From: Terriglobia bacterium
GTDB lineage: Bacteria > Acidobacteriota > Terriglobia > Terriglobales > Acidobacteriaceae
Assembly: GCA_020073215.1 (NCBI GenBank)
Contig: JAIQFO010000014.1
Location: forward strand, 1-64,000
Direction of reading: 5' to 3'
DNA length: 64,000 nucleotides
This document shows positions 25,975 through 35,614 of this stretch, piece by piece (within the stretch, counting starts at the first letter, position 1; each line of letters starts with the position of its first letter). The notes under the pieces were generated by a model, which did not search any database, was not told the origin of the DNA, and saw only the letters and a list, made by a program, of their open reading frames with translations. Position numbers and translations under genes: made by a program.

Positions 25975-27573
25975 TCAGTGAACCACCATCCCGCTCGGCG
26001 TCGACTTCCTGATCAAGAACACACACGGAATCAAACACGCGATCGCGATCCCGAGCACCCAAAAATTATCAATGTACGCCAGCATGGTCGACTGCTGGAT
26101 CACATTCGCCTGCAGCATTGCATAGGCGTGCTGTTGCGCGGAACCGCCTCCCGTTCCAGGTCCGGCTCCGCCGCCCGAAAAGGTGCCCTCGATCCCGCGC
26201 AGCATCGACTGAAACTGCGGATTGGCGGCGTTCAACTTCTCCACCAGTTGTACCTGGTGAACCTGCGCACGGCGGGCCAAGCCGGTGGTGACAAAAGAAA
26301 TTCCGACGCTGCCTCCGATATTTCTGGCGAGGTTCATCAACCCTGACGCGGCATTATTCTTGTCCCGCGGCAGACGCGAATACGCGGCGGTGTTAATCGG
26401 CACGAACAGGAACGCCAGCCCCAACGCCTGATAGACGCGCGCCATTGTCACCGTGTGGAAATCGACGCCCAGGTCGAATGTCGTCATATGGAACAGCGAA
26501 AACGAGAGCATCAACAAACCAAATAGCATCAGCCAGCGCGGGTTATAACGCGAGAGCAGAAACCCGACAATCGGCATCGCCAGCATAATCGTGAAGCCAC
26601 CCGGCATCAGCGCCAACCCGGACTGTTCGGCAGTGTAACCGAGCAGCGTTTGCATGAACAGCGGCAGCAGCAGCGTGCTGCCCAGCAGCGCAAATCCCAG
26701 CATGAACATCAGGAAGTTGGAGGTGGCGAAAGTGCGGTTGCGAAATAGATGCAGATCGATGATGGGGTCTTTGTGGCGCCACTCCCAGAAGACGACGAAG
26801 ATCAGCGACACGGCGGAAATCACGGTCAGGACGACGATGAAGTGCGATTCGAACCAGTCTTCGCGCTGCCCTTTGTCGAGGATCACCTGCAAGGTTCCGA
26901 GGCCAAGCGCGACGAAACCGAGCCCGGTGTAGTCGATTCGTGTCTCCTTCAGCTTGCGGCGCCTGAGGTACGGCGGATCCTGAATCAGCCGCGAGGTCAG
27001 TAACAGCGAGAGAATCCCGACTGGGATATTGATGAAGAAAATCCAGCGCCAGGTAAAGTTGTCGGTGATCCAGCCGCCGAGCGTGGGACCAATGGCCGGA
27101 GCCATCACCACCGCGATGCCGTACACGGCGAAGGCCATGCCGCGCTTGGCGGGAGCGAAAGTATCGGCGAGGATGGCCTGCTCGCTCGGTTGCAATCCTC
27201 CGCCGCCCGCACCCTGAAGAATACGGAAGAAGATGAGCATACCGAGATTCGGCGCGAGCCCGCACAGAAACGAACTGATGGTGAACAGCGCGACGCAGCC
27301 CATGTAAAAGTACTTGCGCCCGACGATGGAAGAGAGCCAACCGCTCAGCGGCAGCACGATGGCATTCGAGACGAGATAGGACGTTAGCACCCAGGTGCTC
27401 TCGTCCTGACCCGCCGAAAGACTGCCGGCGATATGCGGCAGTGCGACGTTGGCGATGCTGGTATCGAGCACCTCCATGAACGTCGCCAGCGTCACCGTGA
27501 GTGCAATAATCCACGGATTCACCGCCGGACGCCATTCGGCGGCCTCATTCATGGTGATCGATGCAGCACCCAT
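25975..27573 (-). CDS. DHA2-family MFS multidrug efflux transporter (EmrB-like)
   Basis: 532 residues with about 14 hydrophobic segments. Motifs include FMEVLDTSIANVALPHIAG (TM1), LSGWLSSIVGRKYFYMG (motif A) and YGIAVVMAPAIGPTLGGWI (motif C of drug/H+ antiporters). This is the inner-membrane pump of a tripartite exporter whose HlyD and TolC genes lie upstream on the same strand. The ATG at 27573 is chosen over a start at 27618, which would run into the repeat-rich spacer. The substrate is unknown. Confidence 0.9.
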   Translation of the reverse strand: MGAASITMNEAAEWRPAVNPWIIALTVTLATFMEVLDTSIANVALPHIAGSLSAGQDESTWVLTSYLVSNAIVLPLSGWLSSIVGRKYFYMGCVALFTISSFLCGLAPNLGMLIFFRILQGAGGGGLQPSEQAILADTFAPAKRGMAFAVYGIAVVMAPAIGPTLGGWITDNFTWRWIFFINIPVGILSLLLTSRLIQDPPYLRRRKLKETRIDYTGLGFVALGLGTLQVILDKGQREDWFESHFIVVLTVISAVSLIFVVFWEWRHKDPIIDLHLFRNRTFATSNFLMFMLGFALLGSTLLLPLFMQTLLGYTAEQSGLALMPGGFTIMLAMPIVGFLLSRYNPRWLMLFGLLMLSFSLFHMTTFDLGVDFHTVTMARVYQALGLAFLFVPINTAAYSRLPRDKNNAASGLMNLARNIGGSVGISFVTTGLARRAQVHQVQLVEKLNAANPQFQSMLRGIEGTFSGGGAGPGTGGGSAQQHAYAMLQANVIQQSTMLAYIDNFWVLGIAIACLIPCVFLIRKSTPSGMVVH

Positions 27574-27596
27574 TACCCCAACCCCACCTTCGAGTG

Positions 27597-27678
27597 AATC
27601 ATTGAGACATTGAGTCATTGAATCATTTGAAACAAATCTCTTAAAGGCTCAATGTCTAAATAACTCAATGATTCAATG
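27597..27678. repeat. word-reiterated inverted repeat (ATCATTGA)
   Basis: The spacer between the HlyD and MFS genes consists of repeated CATTGA/GAATCATTGAG words. CATTGAATCATT (27616-27627) pairs with AATGATTCAATG (27667-27678), and GACATTGAG with CTCAATGTC. The right arm ends four bases before the HlyD stop codon. Confidence 0.6.
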
Positions 27679-27681
27679 TGT

Positions 27682-28962
27682 CTACTTGATCCACACCTTG
27701 GGCACGACCGACATTCCTGGTCGGAGTTCGTGTCCCTTGATCTCGCCCCTGTCGAACACAATCTTCACGGGTATGCGCTGCACCACTTTGACGTAGTTGC
27801 CGGTGGCGTTTTCGGGCGGCAGCAGGCTGAAACGAGCGCCGCTGGCGCCTGCGGTGGAATCAACATGCCCCTTGTAGGTCTTGCCCGTCGCATCCACGGC
27901 GATGTCGGCCGATTGGCCGGGCCGGATGTTCCTAAGCTGAGTTTCCTTGAAGTTCGCCGTGACCCAGAGGTCCGCCTCGTCGAGGGGAATGATTTTCATC
28001 AACTCCTGGCCGGGCTGAACGTTTTGGCCGACCTCGACCGTGCGGTTGCTGACCACGCCGCTAACCGGCGCAATCACTTTCGTGTAAAGGAGGTTGAGTT
28101 CAGCCTGATCGAGTTGAGCCTTCTTGCGATCGGCGTTGGCTTCGGCGGAAAGGGCGCGGGCGCGTGTCACACGCCTCATCTGCGGCGCGGTGTTGGCGGT
28201 GCGAAGATCTGCGGTCGCCTGAGCCAATTTGTCGCGCGCCTGCTCGATCTGTGATGCCGCGGCGTCGGCACTCGCGCGTGCCGCCCGCGAGGCTGCCGCG
28301 GCAGACTGAGCGCTGGCGACAGCCTGATCGTACTGCTGCTGTGAAATCTCCTGCTTGTCGATCAGTTGCTTGTAACGGACAAGGTCATTTTGCGCCTTGG
28401 TGTTGTTGGCCTCCGCTTGGGCGACCTGGGCCTGGGCAGATTCAAACTGCTGGCGTGCCGCCGCGATTCCAGACTTCGCGCTGGAGACACCGGCCTGGGC
28501 GCCGCTCACCTGGCTCGACGTGCTGACGTCGGTGATCGGCACATTGATGCCGGCGGCGGAGGCCTGGGCCTGGGCGTCGGCGTATTCCGCGCGCGCTTGC
28601 TCGACCGCGACTTTGTAATCGGCGGGGTCGATTTCCACCAGCACGGTTCCCTTTTCCACGTACTGGTTGTCTTCGACGTTGAGCCTGAGCACGTGGCCGC
28701 TGATGCGCGCGCTCACTGAGTTCACGTGGCCGTCAATCTGCGCGTCGTCGGTGGATTCGTAGCTCCCCAGGTAGCGCCACAGAAAGAAAACGGCGGTCAG
28801 AATCACCAGGCCGGCGAGAATGAGTCCTATCTTCGTGCGCGGATTCGTCAAAAACGCGGATCGCCGCCGATAGCTGGCTTCGCTATCCGACAGGAGTGGG
28901 GATTGCGGCGCACCGGCTTCCGGTTGAGGTTTCGGCTCGGACACAACGCTCGTTGGTTCCAT
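27682..28962 (-). CDS. HlyD/EmrA-family membrane fusion protein
   Basis: 426 residues. A cytoplasmic N-terminus is followed by one transmembrane helix (KIGLILAGLVILTAVFFLW, about 46-64). Next come a biotinyl-lipoyl half motif (AQIDGHVNSVSARISGHV), a long Ala/Gln-rich coiled-coil hairpin (about 115-270) and the second half (KVIAPVSGVVSNRTVEVGQNV). It bridges the MFS pump and the TolC channel. The gene starts three bases after the TolC stop. Confidence 0.9.
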   Translation of the reverse strand: MEPTSVVSEPKPQPEAGAPQSPLLSDSEASYRRRSAFLTNPRTKIGLILAGLVILTAVFFLWRYLGSYESTDDAQIDGHVNSVSARISGHVLRLNVEDNQYVEKGTVLVEIDPADYKVAVEQARAEYADAQAQASAAGINVPITDVSTSSQVSGAQAGVSSAKSGIAAARQQFESAQAQVAQAEANNTKAQNDLVRYKQLIDKQEISQQQYDQAVASAQSAAAASRAARASADAAASQIEQARDKLAQATADLRTANTAPQMRRVTRARALSAEANADRKKAQLDQAELNLLYTKVIAPVSGVVSNRTVEVGQNVQPGQELMKIIPLDEADLWVTANFKETQLRNIRPGQSADIAVDATGKTYKGHVDSTAGASGARFSLLPPENATGNYVKVVQRIPVKIVFDRGEIKGHELRPGMSVVPKVWIK

Positions 28963-28965
28963 GGA

Positions 28966-30417
28966 CTACTTCCCTCTCAGGTATTCGCGGACGCCCTCTT
29001 CGGCGCGTCCCAGGGCACGGGCAAAGGAAACTTTGGCCAGATTATGGAGGTAGAGGCTCGAAATCAAGTTCTCGTGCGCGGTCGCCACTGCTTCCTGCGC
29101 CTGAATCACTTCGAGGTTGTCGGTGACGCCGGCGGAGAAGCGATCTTGCGATTGGGTGAGCGCCTGCTCCGCAAGGTTCACCGAACTCTGGGCGACTTCC
29201 ACCTGATCGCTCGACGACTTCAGGTCGAGCAAGGCGTTGCGGATATCCTGATCGACCTGACCACGCACGTCCGCCATCTGCGCCTGCGCCTGCCGCAGGC
29301 TGGCTTCGGCCTTCAACACATCCCCGTGAACCTTGCCACCCTGGAAGATGGGAATGTTCAATGTACCAGCGACCATATACGTAGGCAGCACATCGCCGGG
29401 AACCTTGCCGATTTCACCGTAATTCGCGGCGAAATCGAAGGTGGGAAAATATCCCGCGGTGGCCGCGTTGCGCTCCAGTTGCGCGGCCGCCACGCGACGC
29501 TGCGCCGCTTGGTAATCGGAGCGCAACGAATACGCCCGCTGCAAGCTGGTTTCCAGGTCGGGGATGGGAAACGCCTCGTAAGGAGCTTTGTCAGCCAGTT
29601 CGAATTCCTGTCCGGTGGCGAGTCCGATCACGCGGGCCAGCGAGATTTTCTGCTTGGCGAAATCGTTGGCGGCGGCAATGAGTTGCTGCTGGCGCGTCTG
29701 GTATTCAACTTGGGCGCGCAGCGTATCGATGGCCGGAGCGACGCCAGCCTGTTGTTGCGCCACCGCCTTGTCGTAAAGCGCATGCGCCGTTTCGACCTGC
29801 GCTTGCGCGGTTTCCACGCGAGCGACTCCGGCAATGGCCTGCAGGTAGGCGTTACCGGTCGCGAGCACGACCAGGTCGCGCGCGTCTTTCAGATTGAACT
29901 GGGCCACTTTCTCGCCGATCGCGGAAGAACGGTATTTCTGGATTGCTCTCCAGTCGAACACACGCTGCGTCGCCGAGGCGCGCACGTCAAAGAAGGAGAA
30001 AGGCCCGATGGTGGGAGAAAGACGCCCGATCCCAGGAAAGGAAGTCAGTCCTTCCGCTTCCAGGCTCGTTTTCATCCTGGCCTCCTGCAGATCGCCGTTG
30101 ACGTTCGGGAGCAAGTCGCTGAGCTTCTGCCATTTCTCTCCGCGGGCCTCGATGGTGTTGTACTCCGATAAGAGACCGGCGAGGTTCTGGCGCAAAGCAC
30201 GCTCGATGGCGTCGCGGAAGGTCAGGCGCAGAACTCCGGGCGTGGGCTTGGCTTCGGGCACGCTGCCGAGCACCGGATTCTGGGCCGAGGTGGAAAGCGG
30301 CATCGTCCCGCCCGCCGAACTGGCGGTGGAGGTCGAGGTTTGGGCGCAGAGCGCTGCGGGGAAAATGCCGACGGAGGCGATCGATAAAGCGATCCGGAGA
30401 ACGGCCGATCTTTTCAT
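28966..30417 (-). CDS. TolC-family outer-membrane efflux protein
   Basis: 483 residues. The start is ATG 30417, giving the signal peptide MKRSAVLRIALSIASVGIFPAALCAQ; a longer frame upstream has no signal sequence and crosses the promoter. Two repeats of the outer-membrane-efflux helical/beta unit are visible (FRDAIERALRQNLAGLLSEYN and AYSLRSDYQAAQRRVAAAQLERNAA), as in TolC. It is the first gene of the TolC-HlyD-MFS operon and should form the exit duct in the outer membrane. Confidence 0.88.
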   Translation of the reverse strand: MKRSAVLRIALSIASVGIFPAALCAQTSTSTASSAGGTMPLSTSAQNPVLGSVPEAKPTPGVLRLTFRDAIERALRQNLAGLLSEYNTIEARGEKWQKLSDLLPNVNGDLQEARMKTSLEAEGLTSFPGIGRLSPTIGPFSFFDVRASATQRVFDWRAIQKYRSSAIGEKVAQFNLKDARDLVVLATGNAYLQAIAGVARVETAQAQVETAHALYDKAVAQQQAGVAPAIDTLRAQVEYQTRQQQLIAAANDFAKQKISLARVIGLATGQEFELADKAPYEAFPIPDLETSLQRAYSLRSDYQAAQRRVAAAQLERNAATAGYFPTFDFAANYGEIGKVPGDVLPTYMVAGTLNIPIFQGGKVHGDVLKAEASLRQAQAQMADVRGQVDQDIRNALLDLKSSSDQVEVAQSSVNLAEQALTQSQDRFSAGVTDNLEVIQAQEAVATAHENLISSLYLHNLAKVSFARALGRAEEGVREYLRGK

Positions 30418-30797
30418 TATAATTAACCAGTTAGTTAGATGATATCGGACTCGATCCCGCCCTGGCAACCGCGGCTCCGGCACCCTGCGCAAGCGCAGCG
30501 CTTCGCGAGCGGGAGGATCCGGGAAAAACGACGAAACCTGATCCCTCTGGTTCCCGAACAAAAATAATACGTGTTTGGACTCCCCCTGGCGAAGGTCCGA
30601 TGCAAATTGTTGAGCCACCGTTGTTTTGAATCGGGCGATCGAACCATTTGGGGGATCGAGTTGCAGACGGCCCGATAACCTGATGACCCGATTCCTGTGA
30701 CCTTGGTCATCTTGCGTAACCTCCACCCAAAAGGTCAAGCTAGGCAGTGAGTCGAGTACTTCCCTGCGGTCAAAACCCGCGCGCGGGAAGACGTCGT
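30418..30797. promoter_or_regulatory. divergent promoter region of efflux operon and PilZ gene
   Basis: For the efflux operon (minus strand) a TTGCCA and a TATCAT about 18 bases apart make a sigma-70-like promoter. Just downstream, at 30424-30437, lies the dyad TAAC-CAGTTA-GTTA, placed where a repressor would block initiation; a near-identical dyad occurs before rlpA at 41233-41246. For the PilZ gene, GTGACCTTGGTCAT (30697-30710) repeats the palindrome found before the UBP gene. Confidence 0.5.
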
Positions 30798-31472
30798 ATG
30801 AGCGAAACCATGAAATCGCCGCCCAAGGGATCAGACTGGACCCGCCTGCTCACCGATCCCGACCTGGTCAGCCACCTCGGGAAATTGCTGCAGACCTACC
30901 GCGAAGTCCCTCCGGACCAGCGCGAAGCGGCCCTGCTGCGGGCCATGCGCGAGATCAAAGACGCTGCTGTCCAGGCCCGCGAAGCCTTGCAAAAAAAGCC
31001 TGCTGCCTCGGTGCCGGCACCACCCCCCGCCGTGCTGCAGCATCCCGAACCGGTGGAGGAAGCGCCTCCGTTCGATTTGTTCACCCCGCAATCGGACTCG
31101 GATCGCCGCCGTTATCGCCGGATCAAATGCTATGTGGCGGTGGAAATTCACGTTGCGGGCATGGAACAGCCGGTCTGGGGGAATCTGGCGAATGCCAGCC
31201 GGGGAGGATGCCTGGTCGAAACCGCCAGCCCTGTGCCCGCGGGCACGGCCCTGAAGATCGGGTTGTGGGTGGCGAACGGCAATATCTGGGTAAAAGGCAT
31301 CACCCTAAGCGGAGTCTCGACCCGCAGTTCGCCGTCGTTTGGAATTCGGGTGAAATTCTCGGAGGCGGAACTGTCGGAAAAAGAACATCTGCGGGAATTT
31401 CTGAAGTTCGTCGAGAGCACCGCCCACAAGGCGCAAAGCGCAAAAGCCTATGTGGCGAAATTGAAGGGCTAG
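30798..31472 (+). CDS. PilZ-domain protein
   Basis: 224 residues. The N-terminal half is helical and charged and includes a Pro-rich linker (KKPAASVPAPPPAVLQHPEP). The C-terminal half is a PilZ domain: RRRYRRIKCYVAVEI supplies the RxxxR motif and NLANASRGGCLVET the (D/N)xSxxG motif, both used to bind cyclic di-GMP. No enzymatic output domain is present. ATG 30798 has GGAAG upstream and is preferred to 30747. The shared palindrome suggests regulation together with the UBP/REC/kinase island. Confidence 0.82.
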   Translation: MSETMKSPPKGSDWTRLLTDPDLVSHLGKLLQTYREVPPDQREAALLRAMREIKDAAVQAREALQKKPAASVPAPPPAVLQHPEPVEEAPPFDLFTPQSDSDRRRYRRIKCYVAVEIHVAGMEQPVWGNLANASRGGCLVETASPVPAGTALKIGLWVANGNIWVKGITLSGVSTRSSPSFGIRVKFSEAELSEKEHLREFLKFVESTAHKAQSAKAYVAKLKG

Positions 31473-31602
31473 TCCGCTCCCACCGGCGAGGCAGATCCTG
31501 AAATTACTGGTTTAGCAAGCCGTGTCGGGGACGCATTCGCCTGGCCAGAACCAAAGTTCGGCACTCTCGTCTGCTAGACTCGCCTCGACCTTCATTCCGC
31601 TC

Positions 31603-32115
31603 ATGAGCTTCCCACTTAAGCGCTTCCTCCTGTGTTTGGCAACACTCTGCGTGCTTTTCAATACCCCTCTAACGCAAGCCGAGGTTAAGGGATCCTTTAC
31701 CGAGACATCGGTCTGCGGCAACTCGGCTGTTCACCAAACCGTTCGGATCAACGATGACCGCCAGCACTCCGTCAGCCTCGATCAAAGACCGTGCACCTCC
31801 AAAGCGCCCATCGAGATCGGCGGACTCACCGGCACCGATTACATCTCCTATGGTGTGGATGACGTTCAGGACCAGCACTCGATCGATCGAGGCTACGTAG
31901 TCGGAACCATGAAGAACGGCGATCGCTATTTCCTCAGCTATGAAGGTACCGCCACGATGAATGGCAGCATCCCAGAACACCTCGAGGGCAAGTGGACCTT
32001 CACCGGGGGTAGTGGCCGCCTGAAGCAGCTGCAAGGCAGTGGAACCTACACGGCGAAGGCCACCGCAGATGGTGGGATGGAATTTGTGATTCGAGGGAAT
32101 TACGAATTGCCCTAG
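31603..32115 (+). CDS. exported protein, function unknown
   Basis: 170 residues starting at 31603, which gives a clean signal peptide (MSFPLKRFLLCLATLCVLFNTPLTQA). The mature part is rich in beta-strand patterns, ending GGSGRLKQLQGSGTYTAKATADGGMEF. That pattern recalls small secreted beta-barrels (allene-oxide-cyclase-like), but I cannot assign a family. A single pair of cysteines (in VCGNS and RPCTS) could form a disulfide. Confidence 0.6.
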   Translation: MSFPLKRFLLCLATLCVLFNTPLTQAEVKGSFTETSVCGNSAVHQTVRINDDRQHSVSLDQRPCTSKAPIEIGGLTGTDYISYGVDDVQDQHSIDRGYVVGTMKNGDRYFLSYEGTATMNGSIPEHLEGKWTFTGGSGRLKQLQGSGTYTAKATADGGMEFVIRGNYELP

Positions 32116-32224
32116 ATACCGTACTGAGGAAAGAGATCGTGCGGGGACGGGTGAAGCCCGGCAGATGCTCACATCAACGTAAATCTAGGCAACCAGAATC
32201 CGCTGGGTGACAGGGCTCATGGAC

Positions 32225-32527
32225 TCACATTTCGATCAGCACATCCCCGCCCTCAATCTTCACCGGATACACCGCAATCTTCGCCCCTGGCGGGCCAGCC
32301 TCGCCCGTCTTCGGGTCCCACTCCCAGCCATGCCAGGGGCAAACGACTTTCCCTCGTGCGATCACTCCCTGGCCGAGCGGGCCGCCGCGATGCAGGCAGA
32401 TGTTATCCATGGCGCTGATTTCGCCGTTCACATTGGCAATGCAGATGGTCTTGTCGCCGCAGGGGAATTCTTTGGCTTGGTTGACTGCGGGGAGTTCGGA
32501 TTGAAGCGCGATCTTCACGAATGGCAT
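32225..32527 (-). CDS. Rieske [2Fe-2S] ferredoxin
   Basis: 100 residues. Cluster ligands are in ICLHRGG (CxH) and VCPWHGWEWD (CxxH), the Rieske pattern of the small-subunit nitrite-reductase/NirD and dioxygenase-ferredoxin group. There is no transmembrane segment, so it is a soluble electron carrier. ATG 32527 is chosen over a TTG at 32536. It lies downstream of nuoB on the same strand, about 100 bases away, with a repeat between. No oxygenase partner is in view. Confidence 0.85.
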   Translation of the reverse strand: MPFVKIALQSELPAVNQAKEFPCGDKTICIANVNGEISAMDNICLHRGGPLGQGVIARGKVVCPWHGWEWDPKTGEAGPPGAKIAVYPVKIEGGDVLIEM

Positions 32528-32558
32528 AGCGGTCAAGATAGCGCCGCTGAAAGCAGGT

Positions 32559-32622
32559 CCTTCGCTGCGCTCAGGATGACAAGAGTATATAGGAGCGGTT
32601 TTACTGACAACTGAGAACTCAG
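32559..32622. repeat. spacer repeat with CCTTCG..CTCAGG dyad and ACTGA words
   Basis: CCTTCGCTGCGCTCAGG (32559-32575) is the CCTGAGC-N-CGAAGG dyad on the other strand. CTGAGAACTCAG (32611-32622) follows a few bases before the nuoB stop codon. Confidence 0.45.
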
Positions 32623-32629
32623 CCGCCAG

Positions 32630-33190
<561 letters not shown>

Positions 33191-33257
33191 GGGGCCTCTT
33201 GCCGTACAGGATAAACCATGATGATACGCCCCGGGAGTGATGGAGGTCACACCTCAG

Positions 33258-33346
33258 CTTTGGGCTGCGAGCTTCGAGCTGCGAGCAACCGGTCCGATGC
33301 GCGGATGGTACCGCTTTTGTTGGCTCGCAGCTCGTAGCCCGCAGCT
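33258..33346. repeat. word-reiterated inverted repeat (GAGCTGC)
   Basis: CGAGCTGCGAGC (33275-33286) is exactly complementary to GCTCGCAGCTCG (33323-33334). Both arms are extended by further GGGCTGCGAGC-like words. The right arm runs into the stop codon of the methyltransferase gene. Confidence 0.6.
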
Positions 33347-34094
33347 AGTAGATCGTGTACCCGGGTGCCGGATTCCGCACATCGGGCTTCGACGCCATCA
33401 GCAGCAGCGCGCCGATGCGCTTGAACGCTTTCATATCGTCGAGCGACTGAAACGACGTTGTCTGGTAGTTGTCGGGCGTGGGCGTGTCGTCGGGGATCAG
33501 CGCATACTCCACGTTTTCGAACGCGTGCCTCTTCAGCAATTCGACGTACTCCGCCGCCGAGCGAACATGCACCGGCACCTTCAACTTCGGCACCCACTGC
33601 AGCGAATAGGGATTGTCTTTATAGAGATTGATCAGAATAAACAACCGTCCATGCGGCGCCATTACGCGAAACAGCTCAGCCAGCGCACGCTCCTGGTCGG
33701 GGTAGTAGTAAAACGACTCCACCGAAAGCACCTTGTCGAAGAAGTTTTCTTCCCAGGGAATCTGCGCGGCCGAGCCAACGACGAACATCACGTTGTCGAA
33801 TTCTTTCGAAGCGGCGCGTGCCTGCCGCACCATCTCATCGGAAATGTCGACTCCGACCACCTGCCCAAATCCCTGCGGCCCCTCGCCGACCATGCGGGCC
33901 AGCAGACGCGTCGCCCATCCCGATCCGCAGCCGAGATCGAGAATGCGCTCTCCCGGACGCAGATCCATGCGGCGCATCGTCTTCTCGGTAATGTCGAGGT
34001 GATGGCGCTCCATCTTCGGGCCTTCGCCGTCATCGGCCCAGCGGTTGAATTCGTGTTGCAGGCGATCTTCGGGGGATGGGGGTTTGCCGGTCAT
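33345..34094 (-). CDS. SAM-dependent methyltransferase (class I)
   Basis: 249 residues. Motif I is ILDLGCGSGWATRLLA, followed by VVGVDISDEMV and the motif IV-like KVLSVESFYYYPDQERALAELFRVMAPHGRLFILIN. This is the Methyltransf_11 type. The acceptor is not recognisable; it has some similarity to the ubiquinone/sterol methyltransferase style, but no family-specific motif is clear. It is alone between two repeat-filled spacers. Confidence 0.78.
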   Translation of the reverse strand: MTGKPPSPEDRLQHEFNRWADDGEGPKMERHHLDITEKTMRRMDLRPGERILDLGCGSGWATRLLARMVGEGPQGFGQVVGVDISDEMVRQARAASKEFDNVMFVVGSAAQIPWEENFFDKVLSVESFYYYPDQERALAELFRVMAPHGRLFILINLYKDNPYSLQWVPKLKVPVHVRSAAEYVELLKRHAFENVEYALIPDDTPTPDNYQTTSFQSLDDMKAFKRIGALLLMASKPDVRNPAPGYTIY

Positions 34095-34101
34095 AAGAAA
34101 C

Positions 34102-34144
34102 GCTCTTAGCTCTTAGCCCTTAGCTCTTAGCTCTTGGCTCCTAG
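34102..34144. repeat. tandem reiteration of CTCTTAG-like word
   Basis: About six degenerate copies of the 7-base word TCTTAGC stand head to tail, starting 8 bases upstream of the methyltransferase start codon. Confidence 0.6.
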
Positions 34145-34187
34145 AATATTGTCCAATAAGTTCACGACATGAATCCTCGTTGTCACC

Positions 34188-35492
34188 CTAGCTGGCAACA
34201 CTGCGCAACTCTTCAAAAAACCTCGGATACGACACTCCCGCCGCGTCCGCGTCGAGAATCGTCGTCTCCCCTTCGGCTCGCAACGCGGACACGGCGAATG
34301 CCATTGCGATCCGGTGATCGCCAAACGAATCGAGCTCCGCGCCGTGCAGATGCTGGCCGCCGGGAATCTTCATTCCATCCGGACGCTCTTCGATCTGCGC
34401 GCCCATCTTGCGCAGGTTGGCGACGACCGCCGCAATTCGGTCAGACTCTTTCACGCGCAGTTCTTTGCCATCCCGCACTTCGAGGCCGGCTTCGGAGTAC
34501 GCCGCAATCGCCGCCAGCACCGGGATCTCGTCGATCAACGCCGCCGTATCGGCGCCCGCGATCGTTCCGCCCTTCCATTCCGATCCGCGCGCCTCAATCG
34601 TCCCGATCAACTCTCCCTGATGCTCTTCAAGGTGGGCCACTGAAACCTGCAGGCCCATCTGGATCAGGATGTCGAGCAGCCGAGCCCGCGTCGGATTCAT
34701 CAGGATTCCGGGCAGCGTAACCTGCGATCCGGGAAACAGGGCCGCCGCACAAAGGAAAAATGCGGCGCTGGAAAGATCGCCGGGGACATGTGCCTCAATC
34801 GCCCGCAGCCGCTGTCCTCCCCTGATTCGCGAGACCTTCCCCTTGCGCTCGACCTCCGCCCCAAACGCCTGCAGCGCAATTTCGCCGTGATCGCGGGTGC
34901 GGATGGGTTCCTCCACCACCGTCTCCCCTTCGGCAAAGAGTCCGGCAAACAGCACGCATGATTTCACCTGTGCGCTCGCCACTTCCGGTCTGTAGTGGAT
35001 GGGCTTCAGCTGTCCGCCGTGAATTTTCAGTGGCGGGCGCCCGCCCTCGGAGGCTTCGATGCTCGCCCCCATTTCAGAGAGCGGATTGATAATGCGCGCC
35101 ATCGGCCGCCGCGAGAGCGACTCGTCTCCGCATAACTCACTGGTAAAGGGCTGGCCGGCAAGAATTCCGCTTAACATGCGCATGGTCGAGCCGGAGTTAC
35201 CGCAATCCAGCACCTTCGCCGGAGCGTTCAGCCGCGGCCCGATGCCACGCACTTCAATCGCTCCGTAGTCGTCTTCGCCTGCCGATCGCTTCCACTCGCA
35301 GCCGAGCCGGGCCATGCAATCGAGGGTGTTCTGGCAATCGCGCGCCGACGAGAAATTCTGGAAACGGCTCGTGCCCTCGGCAATCCCCGCCAGCAGGGCA
35401 TAGCGGTGCGAGATGGACTTGTCTCCAGGAATGCGCACCACTCCATGCACCGCGCGCGCACGATGGACGATGGCCTTCGAGTCGTCAGGCAT
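34188..35492 (-). CDS. aroA: 3-phosphoshikimate 1-carboxyvinyltransferase (EPSP synthase)
   Basis: 434 residues. It joins PEP to shikimate-3-phosphate in the chorismate pathway. Family motifs are IPGDKSISHR, LDCGNSGSTMRM, ESLSRRPMARI, DLSSAAFFLCAA, KESDRIAAV and FGDHRIAMAFAV. SAQVKS and RPMxR are more like the class II enzymes than the E. coli class I type. No other aro gene is adjacent. Confidence 0.95.
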   Translation of the reverse strand: MPDDSKAIVHRARAVHGVVRIPGDKSISHRYALLAGIAEGTSRFQNFSSARDCQNTLDCMARLGCEWKRSAGEDDYGAIEVRGIGPRLNAPAKVLDCGNSGSTMRMLSGILAGQPFTSELCGDESLSRRPMARIINPLSEMGASIEASEGGRPPLKIHGGQLKPIHYRPEVASAQVKSCVLFAGLFAEGETVVEEPIRTRDHGEIALQAFGAEVERKGKVSRIRGGQRLRAIEAHVPGDLSSAAFFLCAAALFPGSQVTLPGILMNPTRARLLDILIQMGLQVSVAHLEEHQGELIGTIEARGSEWKGGTIAGADTAALIDEIPVLAAIAAYSEAGLEVRDGKELRVKESDRIAAVVANLRKMGAQIEERPDGMKIPGGQHLHGAELDSFGDHRIAMAFAVSALRAEGETTILDADAAGVSYPRFFEELRSVAS

Positions 35493-35522
35493 GAATCAAA
35501 TATAACGGAGATTATTGGTGAG

Positions 35523-35610
35523 GTCAGAAGTAAGAAGTCAGATTGAAGAAGTGAGAGCACCGACGTTAACCCGGCCTCTCACTTCTTCAATCTGACTTCT
35601 TACTTCTGAC
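35523..35610. repeat. perfect 35-bp inverted repeat made of GAAGT words
   Basis: The arms 35523-35557 and 35576-35610 are exactly complementary over 35 bases, with an 18-base loop. Each arm is itself a reiteration of GAAGT/AGAAGT and TCAGA. The right arm ends four bases before the stop codon of the next gene. There is no T-run, so it is not a standard intrinsic terminator. Confidence 0.85.
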
Positions 35611-35614
35611 TTTA

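Noticed and set aside
28726..30171. 481-codon plus-strand frame over the TolC gene
   Set aside because: Antisense shadow; the TolC gene has signal peptide, domains and operon context.
34102..34144. CRISPR array
   Set aside because: The repeat unit is 7 bases, tandem and without spacers; none of the repeat loci has regular unique spacers.
35523..35610. Intrinsic transcription terminator
   Set aside because: The stem is long and low in GC with no following T-run on either strand; a terminator role is possible but not shown.
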